Notes: generated by a model not told the origin, from the sequence alone. A DNA stretch of 64,000 nt from Isoetes taiwanensis (GCA_021234155.1 JAJEKV010000001.1:26337189-26401188), one strand, 5' to 3'. Positions 11,700-23,140 are shown, numbered from the stretch's first letter. A program made the numbers and translations.

Positions 11700-12595
11700 G
11701 TCACAGCTGATGTCTCATCACAACTGCAAAGATGGCATATGAAAATGAAGCTCTAATAAAGAAGGTTGTGGATGATGTATGGAAGGTCAACATATGTTCC
11801 TCTCCCACTCCTAACCAGTTATCCTTGCATCGTGCAAATCTAATCTGAATGTCAATTCTAAACTAACTCTTAACTCCCATTTTAGATGCATCTTGTGCAA
11901 TATTGTTCCTTCTATAACGATAAGGAATTTTGTTTTGTAAAACTTGGATATACTACTGTTGATCTTAATCCATATTTCTGTATTGCAGAATATCTCCATA
12001 TGAGTGCCACACAACTCTTCATCTACACAGATACGAAAGAAAATTCCAATGCCATTTTGGTAGCTTTTAGAGACACTGAGCCTTTCAACACCTATGATTG
12101 GGTCAAGGATTTTAACTTTGAACTTGTGGAACTTGATAATTTTGCCGCTCACACTGGTTTTCTTTCAGGATTATATAGAGCAGACGTGACTAAAGGTTTC
12201 TATTCATCTTTTCATGTCAACCAAAAGTAGAAGCCGGCTACCGAAAAGGATTTAGGCAAGTTCAAAACATCACAAGAGTAACCAAGCTCAACATAATGAT
12301 GCTTATAGTAGTGTCACAAAGATTATTGATGATCTCATTAAAGAACATCCCAATTCCAAAATATATATTACTGGCTATAGCCTTGGGGGCGCCCTTACGG
12401 CTATGCTGCCATGCCACATTCTCAAGGAGAAGATGATATCAACTGCAGACTCGAAGCTATCTACATCTTTGATCAACTTAGGGTCGGAGACTATGGCTTT
12501 GCGGGATTCCTCTATGAGAAAATGCAACATCATAGTAATGATGTTGGCCCTGGTAGGCCATTCAAACACAAAAGATTATAGTACAAGATAAAGCA
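11700..12595 (+). pseudogene. Class 3 lipase pseudogene
   Basis: Fragments of one plant class 3 (triacylglycerol) lipase are in order. At about 11735-11795 AYENEALIKKVVDDVWKV is readable. At 12000-12228 come STQLFIYTDT-like, ILVAFRDTEPF and DWVKDFNFELVEL. At 12325-12400 DLIKEHPNSKIYITGYSLGGAL carries the lipase nucleophile elbow GYSLGG, with Ser in place. Past GYSLGGALTAM the frame shifts. The next matching phrase, IYIFDQLRVGDYGFAGFLYEKMQ, lies in another frame. A stop at 12228 and these frame changes show it is dead. Introns may also be present between 11810 and 11985. Confidence 0.85.
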
Positions 12596-13510
12596 TAATC
12601 TATCAAAGGACAACAGAAGCTTGTTCAGAGAACAATGACAAGTCATGTGCTTATATGCACCTGAAACTCATGGCAATTCGCTAAATCAAATCATCCCATG
12701 CACAACGAATCCTTTAGAGCTTTCAATCACATAGTTATAGGTCTAGTTTTTTGAGAATTGATTATGATGTAGGCCAAGGCATCGAAATGCAATGAGTGTG
12801 AAAAGATAGAATCTACATAATGGAAATGAGAAAGTAAGGGAATGTACCTCTTGTCATTAGTTTTGAAGGTGGAGACCATGCAAATGCCTTATTTTTATGA
12901 AACCTCAACATTGACTTCTATTGGATTGGAGTCTTGGCTCCTAATTGAAACAAGTCTCCTTGTTCAAACAGGAACACAGACTCCTGATGTTGTTGCACCC
13001 ACATATGGATGCTAATGGGGGGTCTTCACGTAACTTCCACGTGTTACGAACCACACTCTTTCTCAATATTGTACACATCCTAAATCTTGAGCACGTCATC
13101 ACTACATATACTTTCCTTGCCATGCACATCAAGTTCAATCTTCACCTTTCCTCATGCATGTTCATACACTACGTGGTGTATGCCAATGCATGAGTTTTTC
13201 TCTAACTCACTCTTTCAATTCCTAGGAGATCCAAGGTGCTATCTTGAATTTGATTACTTTCTTTGGATCAACAAACTTACCATGACACCATGCAGATTCT
13301 TATAATCAAACCCATAATAGGCAACTTGTGAGACATTTGGGAGAAGATAGAGTTGTCTAATGGTGAAATGGCATTAACAGCCCCTGCTTACACTCTCTTC
13401 CCTCTCAATCCTCTTTCTGTGTGTGCCAGGTGGGCATGGTTCATCCTCAACCACATAAGTGTTTAATGCATTGTCCCGTGGGTCCATATGTGCACCAAAA
13501 TCTGTATTGA
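12596..13510. other. No gene recognised
   Basis: AT-rich sequence with only short, unsupported open frames. Nothing matches a family or repeat that I can name. Confidence 0.6.
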
Positions 13511-13877
13511 GCATTCAAATTTAGTGCATGTACCTAAAGCACTTACATCTACAAATGAAAGTTACATCTAAAATGAAAGTTAGTGTATGGAATTGCTTTG
13601 AATCCTATTAGCCTCTTTAAAACTACTAGAATGAATTCATATACAAACAATACAACCAAATTAGAGGATTTAGTTTCAGCAATGTATAGCTCTTCGAGCA
13701 GTGAAATTTAGTGCATGGAACTGTGCATTTACATCTACAAATGGAAGTTACATCTAAAAATAAAAGTTAATGCATAGAATTGCCCTGAATCCTATTAACC
13801 TCTTCAAAACTACTAGAATGATTTCATATACAAACAATACAACCAAACTAAAGAATTTAGTTTCAACAATGCATACC
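13511..13877. repeat. Two-copy tandem repeat, about 190-bp unit
   Basis: The stretch starting AAATTTAGTGCATG at 13511 recurs at about 13703. Both copies include TTACATCTACAAATG, AAAACTACTAGAATGA and ATACAAACAATACAACCAAA. Identity is roughly 85 percent by eye. No coding content. Confidence 0.8.
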
Positions 13878-14479
13878 TTTTAGCGTCAAATATGAGTCCT
13901 TTGTTGGTCTCCTTAACACCCTCTTTTTCTCTGAACTGCTTAAGTAGAAACTGCAAGGTGCCACATAGTTTTTTTGCTCTCCAAGAATGAAGTCTTGAAG
14001 CCAATTTGTCGGAAAGTAGCAGGTCCATACTAACAATTGTCCACCTCCTTGGATAGTAGGAATTTGATGCTCTTCGGAATACCAGTGGAGGTTGCTATGT
14101 TCAAACAAGGCCATTTGGTGGTTTTGGAGGGGGGGGGGGGTCCTCACAGTATTTTAGCCTGCAGCTTAAAATGGAAGCTTAGAGGTATGATATATACTGC
14201 CTAACAGAAATTTTTACTTCTGTACCTGTGCTATCTTCTCCTCCAACTTCAGCGGCTGCTCAAATTGTTCTCGATATGCAGCTACGAAGAGCCATTCCTG
14301 ACATGCAGCTATGAAGAGGCATTCTTGATAATTACAATGGAGATCCCAGAGGGTGATCTCGAACCTTCCACATGTCAAAATTGTATTGCATGACCGTGCA
14401 TAGCCTAGCATATTCAAATAGGGCCATTCGTTAAGGTCGATGATCCGTTGTACAGCATTGACTCAAATCCATTCAGGGG

Positions 14480-15060
14480 TAAAGTAAATGGTGATCCTAG
14501 ATGAGGGGATATCTGCACTGGCCAATATTGGCCATGTAGTGGTGATCCCGAAGGACGAAATCACCGCTGATGTTTTGGTAATACCGAAGGCTAAGATCAC
14601 ATCTTGGTGATGATGGGATCACTACGATTGTTTTTTGGTGATCCTGAAGGCGGCGATTACCACGAACGATAGCACCGTTATCAGCCATATCTCGAAGATC
14701 TCAGAGGCCAGGATCACGTCTTGGTGATTTCAGAGGACGGGATCACCACAGATTTTTTTAGTGATCCCAGAGGTATCACCACAGACGGCAGTACCATTGT
14801 CAGCCAGGTGTCGGGGATCGTGGAGAGTGGGATCACGGCTTGGTGATTCTAGAGGAGGGGATCACCACGGATTTTTTTGGTGCTGCTGGAGGAGGGGATC
14901 ACCCTGTACGGCGGCACCGTTACCAATCAGGTCTCGGGGATCGAGGAGGGCAATACCATTTGGTGATTCCGCCGAAGAAGGGGATCACCGCGGATTTTTT
15001 TGGTGATACTAGAGGCGGGGATCATCACAGACAACCTGGATGCGACGGGACACTGGACGA
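14480..15060. repeat. Palindrome-rich tandem array (GGTGAT...ATCACC)
   Basis: About four degenerate units of 120-160 bp share TTGGTGATTCTAGAGGA, GGGGATCACCACGGATTTTTTTGG, GGCACCGTTATCAGCCAGG and TCTCGGGGATC. GGTGATyC and GrGATCACC repeatedly face one another, so the array can form many small hairpins. Related pieces occur at 16380-16445. Open frames across it (for example 14761-15124) are by-products of the repeat. Confidence 0.75.
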
Positions 15061-16140
15061 CCGAGATTGTTGTAGCATTCCTCATGTAAATCAGTATGGT
15101 GAAACAGAAAGTTGGCTTAGCTGACATTTTGCTCCCATCTCCAACCCCATGGTGACATATGTCAAAGTTTCTAACTCTGAAAGTGGACTAAAATCGCACT
15201 ACACTAAAGAATTGTGCGGACAAGTTATTTTTTAGAATGCGTTCCATAATGAAGCCCAGAATGCACTCCAAAATGAAGCCCAAAATTTCACTACAAATTA
15301 TTTTAACAAGTCATTGACATTGAGGAATTTATAGTGATTCAATAGAGTCAAAAGTTCAGATTTTCCTTTACACTTAAAGCTTTACAAAAGGCCAAGATTT
15401 GGACTTCAAAAGGACAAGATTTGGATCGTCTCCTTGATCCAAGAGGCCCTCTACAACTCCCATTTCCTGAGTTATATTTCGAACAAAGGGGGATTTCTAT
15501 GAGAAAGAATACCAAAGGATTGTGATATGTGAGATCTTCTTGACCTTCAGACGGTATTCCAGCCATAACCAACTAGAATAGCACAAAAACTCTGAAAAAT
15601 ATGTGTCCAAAGCACAAAGGCAACAAAATGCCAGAAAATGTCGAGCCATTAGAAACTTTCGAAGACTAAGAACCTTGAAGAACTTGATAAAAGAAAGAAA
15701 CAATGTCAGTAATATAACACAGAAGCAAACGTAACAAGAAAACAAAGAAATTACCTAAAATCGAAGGATCTTTTGTGCAAATGCCAAACTGGATGGATCT
15801 TTTGTCCAAGCACCTTCAAATTGGCCAAAATATCAGGATCTTTACCACTATTAGCTGCTTATACAAGAACACAGGTCAGAAGAAGAAAAGAACCACGCAA
15901 TACTTCCGCACAAGCGCCAAAATCGTGTCCTAGGCGCCAAAAACCCTCAGCAACGGTCTCGAAGCACTCCAGCAACAACTTTCAAGCACTCCATTGAAGC
16001 AGCGCCACAACCGGAGGTGCCATAGCCGGAGACGGCCGGAGATGCAGAAGAAGAAAGAAAGGAAGGAAAAATTATGGAGTGCCACTTTTATATGGTGACG
16101 TGGCAGAATGCCAGCTAAGCCAACTTTTCGTTAGGCCAAG
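15061..16140. other. No gene recognised
   Basis: Contains only short unsupported open frames. The final 100 bases (GGAGTGCCACTTTTATATGG..., with GACGTGGCA at 16096) look promoter-like ahead of the foldback at 16143, but no transcript can be shown from sequence. Confidence 0.45.
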
Positions 16141-16142
16141 GC

Positions 16143-16247
16143 CCCTTGGGCTATTTTCTGGCCTGTCAAGGTGGCCTCCGCGGTCCGCGCATCGGCCATC
16201 TTTCTAGCGCGGAGGCCACCTTTTCAGGCCAGAAAATAGCCCAAGGG
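16143..16247. repeat. 105-bp near-perfect foldback (MITE-like or hairpin-RNA locus)
   Basis: The left arm 16143-16182 (CCCTTGGGCTATTTTCTGGC...) and right arm 16208-16247 are inverse complements over 40 positions with 2 mismatches. They are separated by a 25-base loop. The arm is GC-rich, unlike its surroundings. Size and geometry fit a small foldback element or the stem of a hairpin-RNA precursor. No reading frame uses it. Confidence 0.85.
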
Positions 16248-16589
16248 ACCTTTCCCTTATACAGAAGGGCTCTCAACGAGTTCCGTTTCGAAATAGTGGG
16301 TATATCGGAAGCCAGTATTTGCATCACCAAAACCAGGGTAAGAATATCTTCACCCTATTATGGGGGTGAAGATAAAGTTTGGTGATTCCGCGGCAGAGAT
16401 ATCCCTTCCGGCGGAATCACCACAAAAAAATTTCGTCTCGTGGAATCACTCGCCCAAACTGCGCAGTAACGCAGTAACTGCGCATTTTAAGGGCAAATTT
16501 TTGCCCTTTTGAAACTGGCTGAATCCGGAGGCGCTCGATCTGATTTTTGGTTTTATTGATTGCAAGCCAATTTCCAGAATTTGGGATGG

Positions 16590-18052
16590 TCGCAGGCGGA
16601 GGTTTGACTGGCAGCTGAAGGGGCGGCCGGCTATGGCAGCTGGTGCCCTGTTGTTCTTGTAGAAGCGACGATGCTGGAGATGTTGGATGCACCCAGGGCA
16701 GGGTAAGACATGTTTTGAGCTGGCAAAAAAGGGTGATGTATGGAGCACTTCTCGGTGGTCGAGTTCCCCTGTTTTCTGCAGTGGAGTAGGCCTTTCCTGT
16801 GGTGCAGACCCTGCCTCTTTATCTCTAGAGCTTAATCATGTATGAGTCCCAATCAGTGCTGAGTCATTTCCTATCTAATAGTTGGATTTATCTTCTAAGA
16901 CGGCTGCACCACTGTGGCTGGGCCTTGCACTCACTGCAGGGCCATAATAGAGGTTCCTGCATATTGGATAGTAGTCACCAGCATTTTAGATTGAAAATAG
17001 GGGTTTCTGTGTTGATGTGCAGCCTTGCGAGCTTATTAGACTCAGTGATTCCATAAATATTTATGCAGTGCTATGAGTATAGTCTCTTGTTGTCTATTCA
17101 TCTGAGGCTTAGGAGTTAGTTTTACCCGAGGCTCTTAGACTGGTATATGCTATTCTTATTTTGACACTGCAGTATGGTCTCTTAGTAATACATAGATTTA
17201 TTAAGCCGGCATTTATGGATTGTTTTGTAGACCTCAGTACTGATGTCTTTGTTAGAGGGCATCTCCGTCTTGATGGAACTAGGGAAGTAATAAGCCGCTT
17301 TGTTTCAAAATGTTAGACTTCAGGTTATCTACATTTTATGTTATGCTGTGTAAGGGATACTTTTGAAACATGAGTTCTCAGTGGCCGCGATCTCTTGTCC
17401 CAATCAGGAGAAACTGGAGTAGAGGTGTTTACATTGATGGTGTGTAAGTATTGCTACATGCATGAGCAGGAGACGGGAGGCTCCTGATTATTGTGTACTT
17501 GATCCCATGAGGTGACAAGACTAAATGGGATTAGAGGAAGATGGCCTATTCTTTGTCTCTTTATTCCTATAGCCTTGGGTCCTTACAGAATAGGGAGCTC
17601 CAACCTCGCGCGGTTGGGAACAAGTTCTTGAAATGTTTGAATCCATGCTACTTTCGGAGGAGGAGCTTCAGGAGCAGATCATTGGCATGCTTAGAAGACT
17701 ATTTCAATGAAGCATTTCACTAAAGTTCAATTTTAAACTTAATATCTTGAGGCTGCCCTTTTTTTTGGAGGCAGAGGCATGTTAGCTTTTAGAGAAACAT
17801 TTTGCAGGAAAGGGCAGAACCTTTTTCCATAGTACTTACTAGTTGGGAAGAGGTAGTGGCTATGGCCCCCATAGTACTAGCTATTTTGGAAGAGGTTGAA
17901 TTGGTTCCAACCAAGTACTACATTTGTAATGTAACTGCTCTCATGTTGGCTACTGAATACCCTCTGATAGGGGTCTTACAAAGCTTTGTAAAAAAATTTC
18001 CAATCAATAAAGCTTATCTTCTTACCTTCAAAAAAAAATAAAAAACAAAATA
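16590..18052 (+). mobile_element. Probable non-LTR retroposon copy with A-rich tail
   Basis: The block begins GC-rich (GGGGCGGCCGGCTATGGCAG), has no long open frame, and ends with TATCTTCTTACCTTC followed by an A-rich tail (18030-18052). The tail ATTCTTGCCTTC plus A-run at 52565-52588 is closely similar, suggesting the same 3' end family. No target-site duplication was found. The start is approximate. Related sequences (ACCAAAACC-GGGTAA, TATCTTCACCC) lie on both sides at about 16327 and 18262. Confidence 0.5.
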
Positions 18053-18706
18053 AATTTGGTTTTACATGGATGAACTCCTCTAATCCATCTCATTCCGACC
18101 CACATAGAAGTGATCCGAATCGATTTGGAGCTGGATCGGCCGAGGTATTCAAGCTCAAAGATCTAAGCAAAAACTGGTTAAAGGGGCAGATGCAGTCAGC
18201 GTGACTGCGCAATTACTGCACGATTTTGTTGATTCCTCTGGAAGGGATATTTTGCAACGGAATTACCAAAACCGGGGTAACTTTATCTTCACCCCTATGG
18301 TGTCTTTTTAGGTAAAGCTTACTTGTAGCTTCATTGGATATTGCAGCGCTCGGGCACATCCCCGTCTGTCATTTATGATATCTATTTACGTGGCAGGTCG
18401 TGGTGTATAGCATCGTAGGGCCAGCGCCCGTATGGCGGTATTCCAGCAATGGAATACGGCCGTCTGCCGGTGGAACAACGATGCGCCCTTGCACCTTACT
18501 GCCTAAAATCATGGACTCTGAAAATGCCCTGGATCTTCACAGTATCGCTGCTACGAGATCGCCCATGCCTCACACTCAGTTCCAGGTATTTGATCTGCCT
18601 GTTAACGCACCTTTATTAGACCATTCAAGTACGTTGTTGTTAGATCAAGCAAAGACCAAGTGAATTCTGGTGCCGATTGAAGTGCCTGGGACCTGAAGGG
18701 TTCAAT
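18053..18706 (+). promoter_or_regulatory. Upstream region of the AP-3 delta gene
   Basis: Non-coding except for an open stretch (18400-18663) that opens with GTG and ends just before the gene. It has no family match and is probably 5' UTR. A G-box/ABRE-like core, TTACGTGGCAGG, lies at 18387-18398. No convincing TATA box was found. Confidence 0.35.
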
Positions 18707-21595
18707 ATGGCCGGATCAATGATGGATTATTTGTTCCAGAAAAGTCTGGATGATCTGGTAAAAGGTCTTAGGGTGCAGACTATAGGTGAGGCTAGGTATG
18801 TGTCAAAAGCTATGGAGGAGATTAGAAAAGAGATGAAGTCTACTGATGCTCACACCAAATTTGTTGCTCTGCAAAAAATGGTCTATTTAAATATGCTTCA
18901 GGGTATAGATATGTCTTGGGCTTCATTTCATGTTGTGGAGGTGATGAGCATGCCTAATTTCAGTTATAAAAAGGTCGGCTATCTTGCAGCCACACAAAGC
19001 TTTCATGAAGGGACCGATGTACTTTTGCTTTTAGTCAATTTGTTGAGGAAGGATTTGGGAAGTAAAAATGAATATGAGGCTGGCCTTGCATTGAATTGTT
19101 TGTCACGCATTGCAACTCCTGACCTGGCAAGAGATCTGACTCCTGAGATATTTACAATGCTCACAAGCAGCCGAGCTCATCTGAGAAGAAAAGCTACTTT
19201 GCTTTTGTCTAGAGTGTTTCTGAAGTATCCAGATTCCAAGAGAGTTGCATTTAAGAGGTTGGTTGAAAGACTGGAAGACCCAGACATGCAAGTAGTCAGT
19301 GCTGCTGTTTCTGTATTATGTGAGTTGGCTAGTATAGATCCTAGGGAGTACTTGCCACTGGCACCAATACTCTGTAAGCTTCTAATGGATTCCACAAACA
19401 ATTGGCTTTGCATTAAACTTGTTAAGTTTTTTGGGTTTCTCCTTCCTGTGGAGCCCAGACTAGGTAAGAAGATTGTAGAACCAATATGTGAGCACATGAG
19501 GCGTACAGATGCAAAATCATTGCTATATGATTGTATAAAGACGGTATTGTCTGGATTGATGGACCATGCCGGAGCTGTCAGTCTAGCTGTGGAGAAACTG
19601 AAGGAGCTTTTGTCAGAGGATGATCCAAACTTGAAATATTTGGGCTTGCAAATGCTATTAGGATTTATGCCCAGATGTCCAGATGTAGTGGCCGATAATA
19701 AAAGTATGATTATGAAGTGCCTGAACAACGATGATCCAAGCATTCAGATGGGTGCTTTACGCTTGGTTATAGGTATGATTTCTGATGCCAACCTGGTTGA
19801 AACTATCCAGGTGCTTATGAAGTACATACATTCATCTGAACGTGTTTTCAGCAATGAGCTTATATCCACTGTGCTTTCTACATGCAGCAATGCATTCTAT
19901 GAGTTAGTTACAGACTTTTCATGGTATGTGATGGTGCTAGCAGACATTGCTAGAATTCCTCACAGTGAACATGCACACAAGGTGCATAGTCAGTTTATAG
20001 ATATTCGCTTGCGTGTCCCTTCTGTAAGAAAGGAACCTGTGAAGGTGGCACGCGATTTCTTGATTGATCTGGCATTATTAGGATGCCCCTACATTCATAG
20101 AGTCCTCTCTGCTGTAGCTTGGGTACCTGGTGAATTTGTGGAGCTATCAAGTAACCCATATGAGCTTATTGAAGCACTTTTGCAGCCACGTACAAAGCTG
20201 CTCCCAGTTTCCATACAGGCTGTCTATATTCATGCTGTATTAAAAGTTTTTGTGTTTTACGGGTCTGCCTTTCTGAACAAAGTAAATACAAGTCAGGTGT
20301 TGGAAAATCCACATTCCGTGGTGAATGACATTTCAGATAGTCAACTTGTCAATTCTAATGCTTTTCTGGAAGAGAGTTTGCCTGATAGAATGATAGATGA
20401 TAATAATGCTGGAAGCAGTTTGCAGTCGACAGGTGAAAGGATCAAGGACATAAAACTACAAGAAGAAGTGGCAAATATGGTTAGTGTGGGAACATTAATA
20501 GATGCAAATGATATTCCTTCCCTTGAGCAAGTAATAGAGCTTATTAAGCAAAATGTGAGCCCATTAGCTAAGAATGCTGATGTTGAAGTGCAAGAACGCG
20601 CAACTCAATTACTGAGCTTCGTTGGCCTTATTGAAAAAGTTGGAGAATCTGGACAAAGGGCAGGCAATGCAGTTTCACATGAATTGGAAACATTAAATTA
20701 TTTTACAGCTTTGCATGGCATTTTTAGCTTTAAAATGGGTCCTATGTCTTCTCAAGCACAGAACAGGCTCAAAGTTCCAGATAGCTTGGAGTTGATTGAC
20801 AACTTGGACGAGTTGCATTCTTTTATTAGTACAGATATGCTAGTTGAAAAAGCAGGTAGTTCTGCTGCTAGGCAACATGGTTTGGTAGATAAGGACAAGT
20901 CCATCGACAGTGCAGTCCTGTTGGCCCAACATCGCCAGAAACATAAGTCATTTTATTTGCCTAAAGATAAGGCAGATTTGCTGGATGTTGCACAAGGGGA
21001 CTTATATGGCGAAGCACAATCTCAATCAGCTAAACAGCACGCCTTGGAGAATACAGATGAGATGCTTCTTTGGAACAAACCACGACGACCAAGGGCACGT
21101 CCTGTAGTGGTCAAATTAGCAGATGAAACTGACACTAGGGAGCCTACGATTTCCAAGGTAGATTTAAAGAATGAGGTTCTCTCTAATGCTATTAAAGATG
21201 TCCTGGACCGCGAGAAGAATAGGCAGCAGACAACAAGGACGCTAAAACCTCCGAAGCATCATTCAAATGTGAACAAGCATGGAAGAAAGGATGCATGCCA
21301 AATAGAAAATTTATGTGACGAAGTGGTTAATCAAGATTTGTCTCAATCCTGTGAAGGTGATGTCATACAGTTGAAAAGTAAAGAGAGACGGCGAAAGCCT
21401 AGAAGACATGCACATACTAAACATGCTGAAATTTTAAATAATGTGGAAACTAGAGAGGATGAGAAAGTACTTTCTGCCGAACGAAAGATTGAGATACATA
21501 AAGGAAAGCAGCCAAGAAATCAACACAGACATCGAGCAAGAAGCCCTTTAAGAACAGCGCCACAGGCACTTACAATTCCAGACTTCCTCTTGTGA
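18707..21595 (+). CDS. AP-3 complex subunit delta (delta-adaptin), 962 aa
   Basis: This is the large subunit of the AP-3 adaptor complex, which sorts membrane cargo to the vacuole. The N-terminal adaptin domain (about residues 5-590) matches plant delta-adaptins throughout: MDYLFQKSLDDLVKGLR, LNMLQGIDMSWASFHVVEVM, EYEAGLALNCLSRI, RDLTPEIFTML, EPRLGKKIVEPICEHMRRTD, EDDPNLKYLGLQ, and NPYELIEALLQPRTKLLP. A second block includes VEVQERATQLL and SSQAQNRLKVPDSLEL. The C-terminus is a basic, poorly conserved hinge (RRKPRRHAHTK) ending IPDFLL, identical to the end of the Arabidopsis protein. The first in-frame ATG that starts the family-like sequence is at 18707 (MAGSMMDYLFQ). The open frame extends upstream to 18677 only through non-ATG codons. 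No introns, as in Arabidopsis. It converges on the RraA gene with about 1 kb between them. It appears functional. Confidence 0.95.
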   Translation: MAGSMMDYLFQKSLDDLVKGLRVQTIGEARYVSKAMEEIRKEMKSTDAHTKFVALQKMVYLNMLQGIDMSWASFHVVEVMSMPNFSYKKVGYLAATQSFHEGTDVLLLLVNLLRKDLGSKNEYEAGLALNCLSRIATPDLARDLTPEIFTMLTSSRAHLRRKATLLLSRVFLKYPDSKRVAFKRLVERLEDPDMQVVSAAVSVLCELASIDPREYLPLAPILCKLLMDSTNNWLCIKLVKFFGFLLPVEPRLGKKIVEPICEHMRRTDAKSLLYDCIKTVLSGLMDHAGAVSLAVEKLKELLSEDDPNLKYLGLQMLLGFMPRCPDVVADNKSMIMKCLNNDDPSIQMGALRLVIGMISDANLVETIQVLMKYIHSSERVFSNELISTVLSTCSNAFYELVTDFSWYVMVLADIARIPHSEHAHKVHSQFIDIRLRVPSVRKEPVKVARDFLIDLALLGCPYIHRVLSAVAWVPGEFVELSSNPYELIEALLQPRTKLLPVSIQAVYIHAVLKVFVFYGSAFLNKVNTSQVLENPHSVVNDISDSQLVNSNAFLEESLPDRMIDDNNAGSSLQSTGERIKDIKLQEEVANMVSVGTLIDANDIPSLEQVIELIKQNVSPLAKNADVEVQERATQLLSFVGLIEKVGESGQRAGNAVSHELETLNYFTALHGIFSFKMGPMSSQAQNRLKVPDSLELIDNLDELHSFISTDMLVEKAGSSAARQHGLVDKDKSIDSAVLLAQHRQKHKSFYLPKDKADLLDVAQGDLYGEAQSQSAKQHALENTDEMLLWNKPRRPRARPVVVKLADETDTREPTISKVDLKNEVLSNAIKDVLDREKNRQQTTRTLKPPKHHSNVNKHGRKDACQIENLCDEVVNQDLSQSCEGDVIQLKSKERRRKPRRHAHTKHAEILNNVETREDEKVLSAERKIEIHKGKQPRNQHRHRARSPLRTAPQALTIPDFLL

Positions 21596-22630
21596 TCGTT
21601 TCTGGATATGATATAAATGGTCATGGCAATGGCATGTTGCAGTTTTTAAACCACATACCAATTTCTTTGTATATATTACTATCACATTCTTGACCAAGAG
21701 TTCTTCAAAAAGATAATTTTTGATCCTCTTTCTTATCATACAAAGTAATTTTATCCTAGACCAAGAAATAGATGCAGAATTTTCTTGAAAGCTTGCAAGT
21801 AATTCATAACCGAGAGTTTCAACAGTCAAACGTGCCTATTCTATTAACAAGGTTCTGTAGAAACTAGAACTAAAAGGGAACAAATTTAACGAGATTCAAT
21901 GATACGCTTGTACAATGGTGGTGGTGAAAATCAATAAATTGTATCTATTTGCATGAACCATTATTTCCATGCATATAAACATTTCCTAAAATATCTATTT
22001 AGCCTGATGGAAGCTTGTTTAATTGCTTTCCATTTAGTTTGTTATTTAACTCGTTATTTTTGGTATCCTGTATCAGCTTTTACGGTAACAAGAATTGCAT
22101 GTGTAAAATATGGTAGGGTACTGTGTCTTTAACATCGCTATATCAAGTTTTATCCATCTTTACAAACATACTCGGTGAGAAAGACCTTAATTGGCCATCC
22201 AAGTCATGGACTTTTATCCAGAAAGACATGTTTACTTTCCTCTATCAGCCGCTAACTAGAATTGATGGTTCTGCAAATTTACTATAAAATTTTGCTTTGG
22301 TGGCACGTAGGAATTCTTCAATCATTACAGAAGGGCATTTTGTAAAGACCCTCTGGCTAGATGCGGCCAGCAGTGAGCATCTGGCCTTTATTTGGAGCAT
22401 CAACGGGAACTTGGAATGCATCAGTCTATGATATTCTGAAATTGACAGCAGATATTATCAGGTAGAACGTATTCATAAAGATTGCGTTCAATCCCTTAAG
22501 ACACAGTATAATGCAACAGCTTGCAGTTTGGATGAAGCTGCCTCAATATTGTTGCTTGATTAAACAATAAATTGACAAAAAATTGCCTTATGTAGATCTG
22601 CAAGTTTGCAATATATATTCCTGATCATTT
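21596..22630. other. Intergenic region between convergent genes
   Basis: Contains the 3' UTRs of the AP-3 delta and RraA genes. No gene or clear repeat is seen. AATAAA-type signals occur (for example AATAAATTG at about 21933), but none can be assigned with confidence. Confidence 0.55.
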
Positions 22631-23140
22631 TCACTCTTTAGCTGTCAAGTGTAACTCCTTAGGCGATATAAGTATACCATCATTATCTGCATAACACCAT
22701 TCCCCTGGCAAGATTCTTGATCCAGCAATATAAATGGGCACATCTCTCTCACCTTGGCCTCTTTTATTGCTTTTTAATGGATGACTACCTAGTGCTCTAG
22801 CACCAATGTTGCATGTATTTATTTCATCCACATCTCGGACACATCCATTAACCACAATTCCAACCCAACCGTTAGTGTTTGCTAATTGTGCCAAGTTGCC
22901 TCCTAAAAGGGCACATTGGTAGCTTGCTCCACCATCAACAAAAAGAACTCTGCCATCACCTTCTTCTTCAAGTGCTCGTCGGACAAGAACATTGTCTTCA
23001 AATACTTTAACAGTGCTAATTCGGCCATGGAAAGCATGCTTCTTCCCATATGCACGAAATATTGGATGGAGCACACGTATTTCGCCAGTAGAAATAGAAC
23101 CAGGATGCGTATCACAAAGATCTGCAGTTAATATAGCCAT
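22631..23140 (-). CDS. RraA family protein (plant 4-hydroxy-4-methyl-2-oxoglutarate aldolase-like), 169 aa
   Basis: The complete single-exon frame runs from ATG (23140) to TGA. It matches the plant RraA-like family along its length: TADLCDTHPG, STGEIRVLHPIFRAYG, FHGRISTVKVFEDN, GDGRVLFVDGGAS, GGNLAQLANTNGW, GIVVNGCVRDVDEI, GARALGSHPLKSNKRGQG, then GEWCYADNDGILIS. R102 and D103 lie in the NGCVRD segment that binds metal and substrate in related aldolases. The acidic residue found 21 positions before that Arg in true aldolases is Gly (position 81) here, as in other plant members. Its enzyme activity is therefore uncertain: bacterial RraA inhibits RNase E, while relatives are HMG/oxaloacetate aldolases. 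No targeting peptide is obvious. An untranslated first exon may lie near 23461-23485. Confidence 0.92.
   Translation of the reverse strand: MAILTADLCDTHPGSISTGEIRVLHPIFRAYGKKHAFHGRISTVKVFEDNVLVRRALEEEGDGRVLFVDGGASYQCALLGGNLAQLANTNGWVGIVVNGCVRDVDEINTCNIGARALGSHPLKSNKRGQGERDVPIYIAGSRILPGEWCYADNDGILISPKELHLTAKE

Noticed and set aside
14761..15124. Open frames in the 14.5-15.1 kb array
   Set aside because: They are produced by the tandem repeat. Both strands and two frames are open for the same reason.
19177..19743. 188-codon minus-strand frame inside the AP-3 delta gene
   Set aside because: It is a shadow of the conserved plus-strand coding sequence, with no independent similarity.
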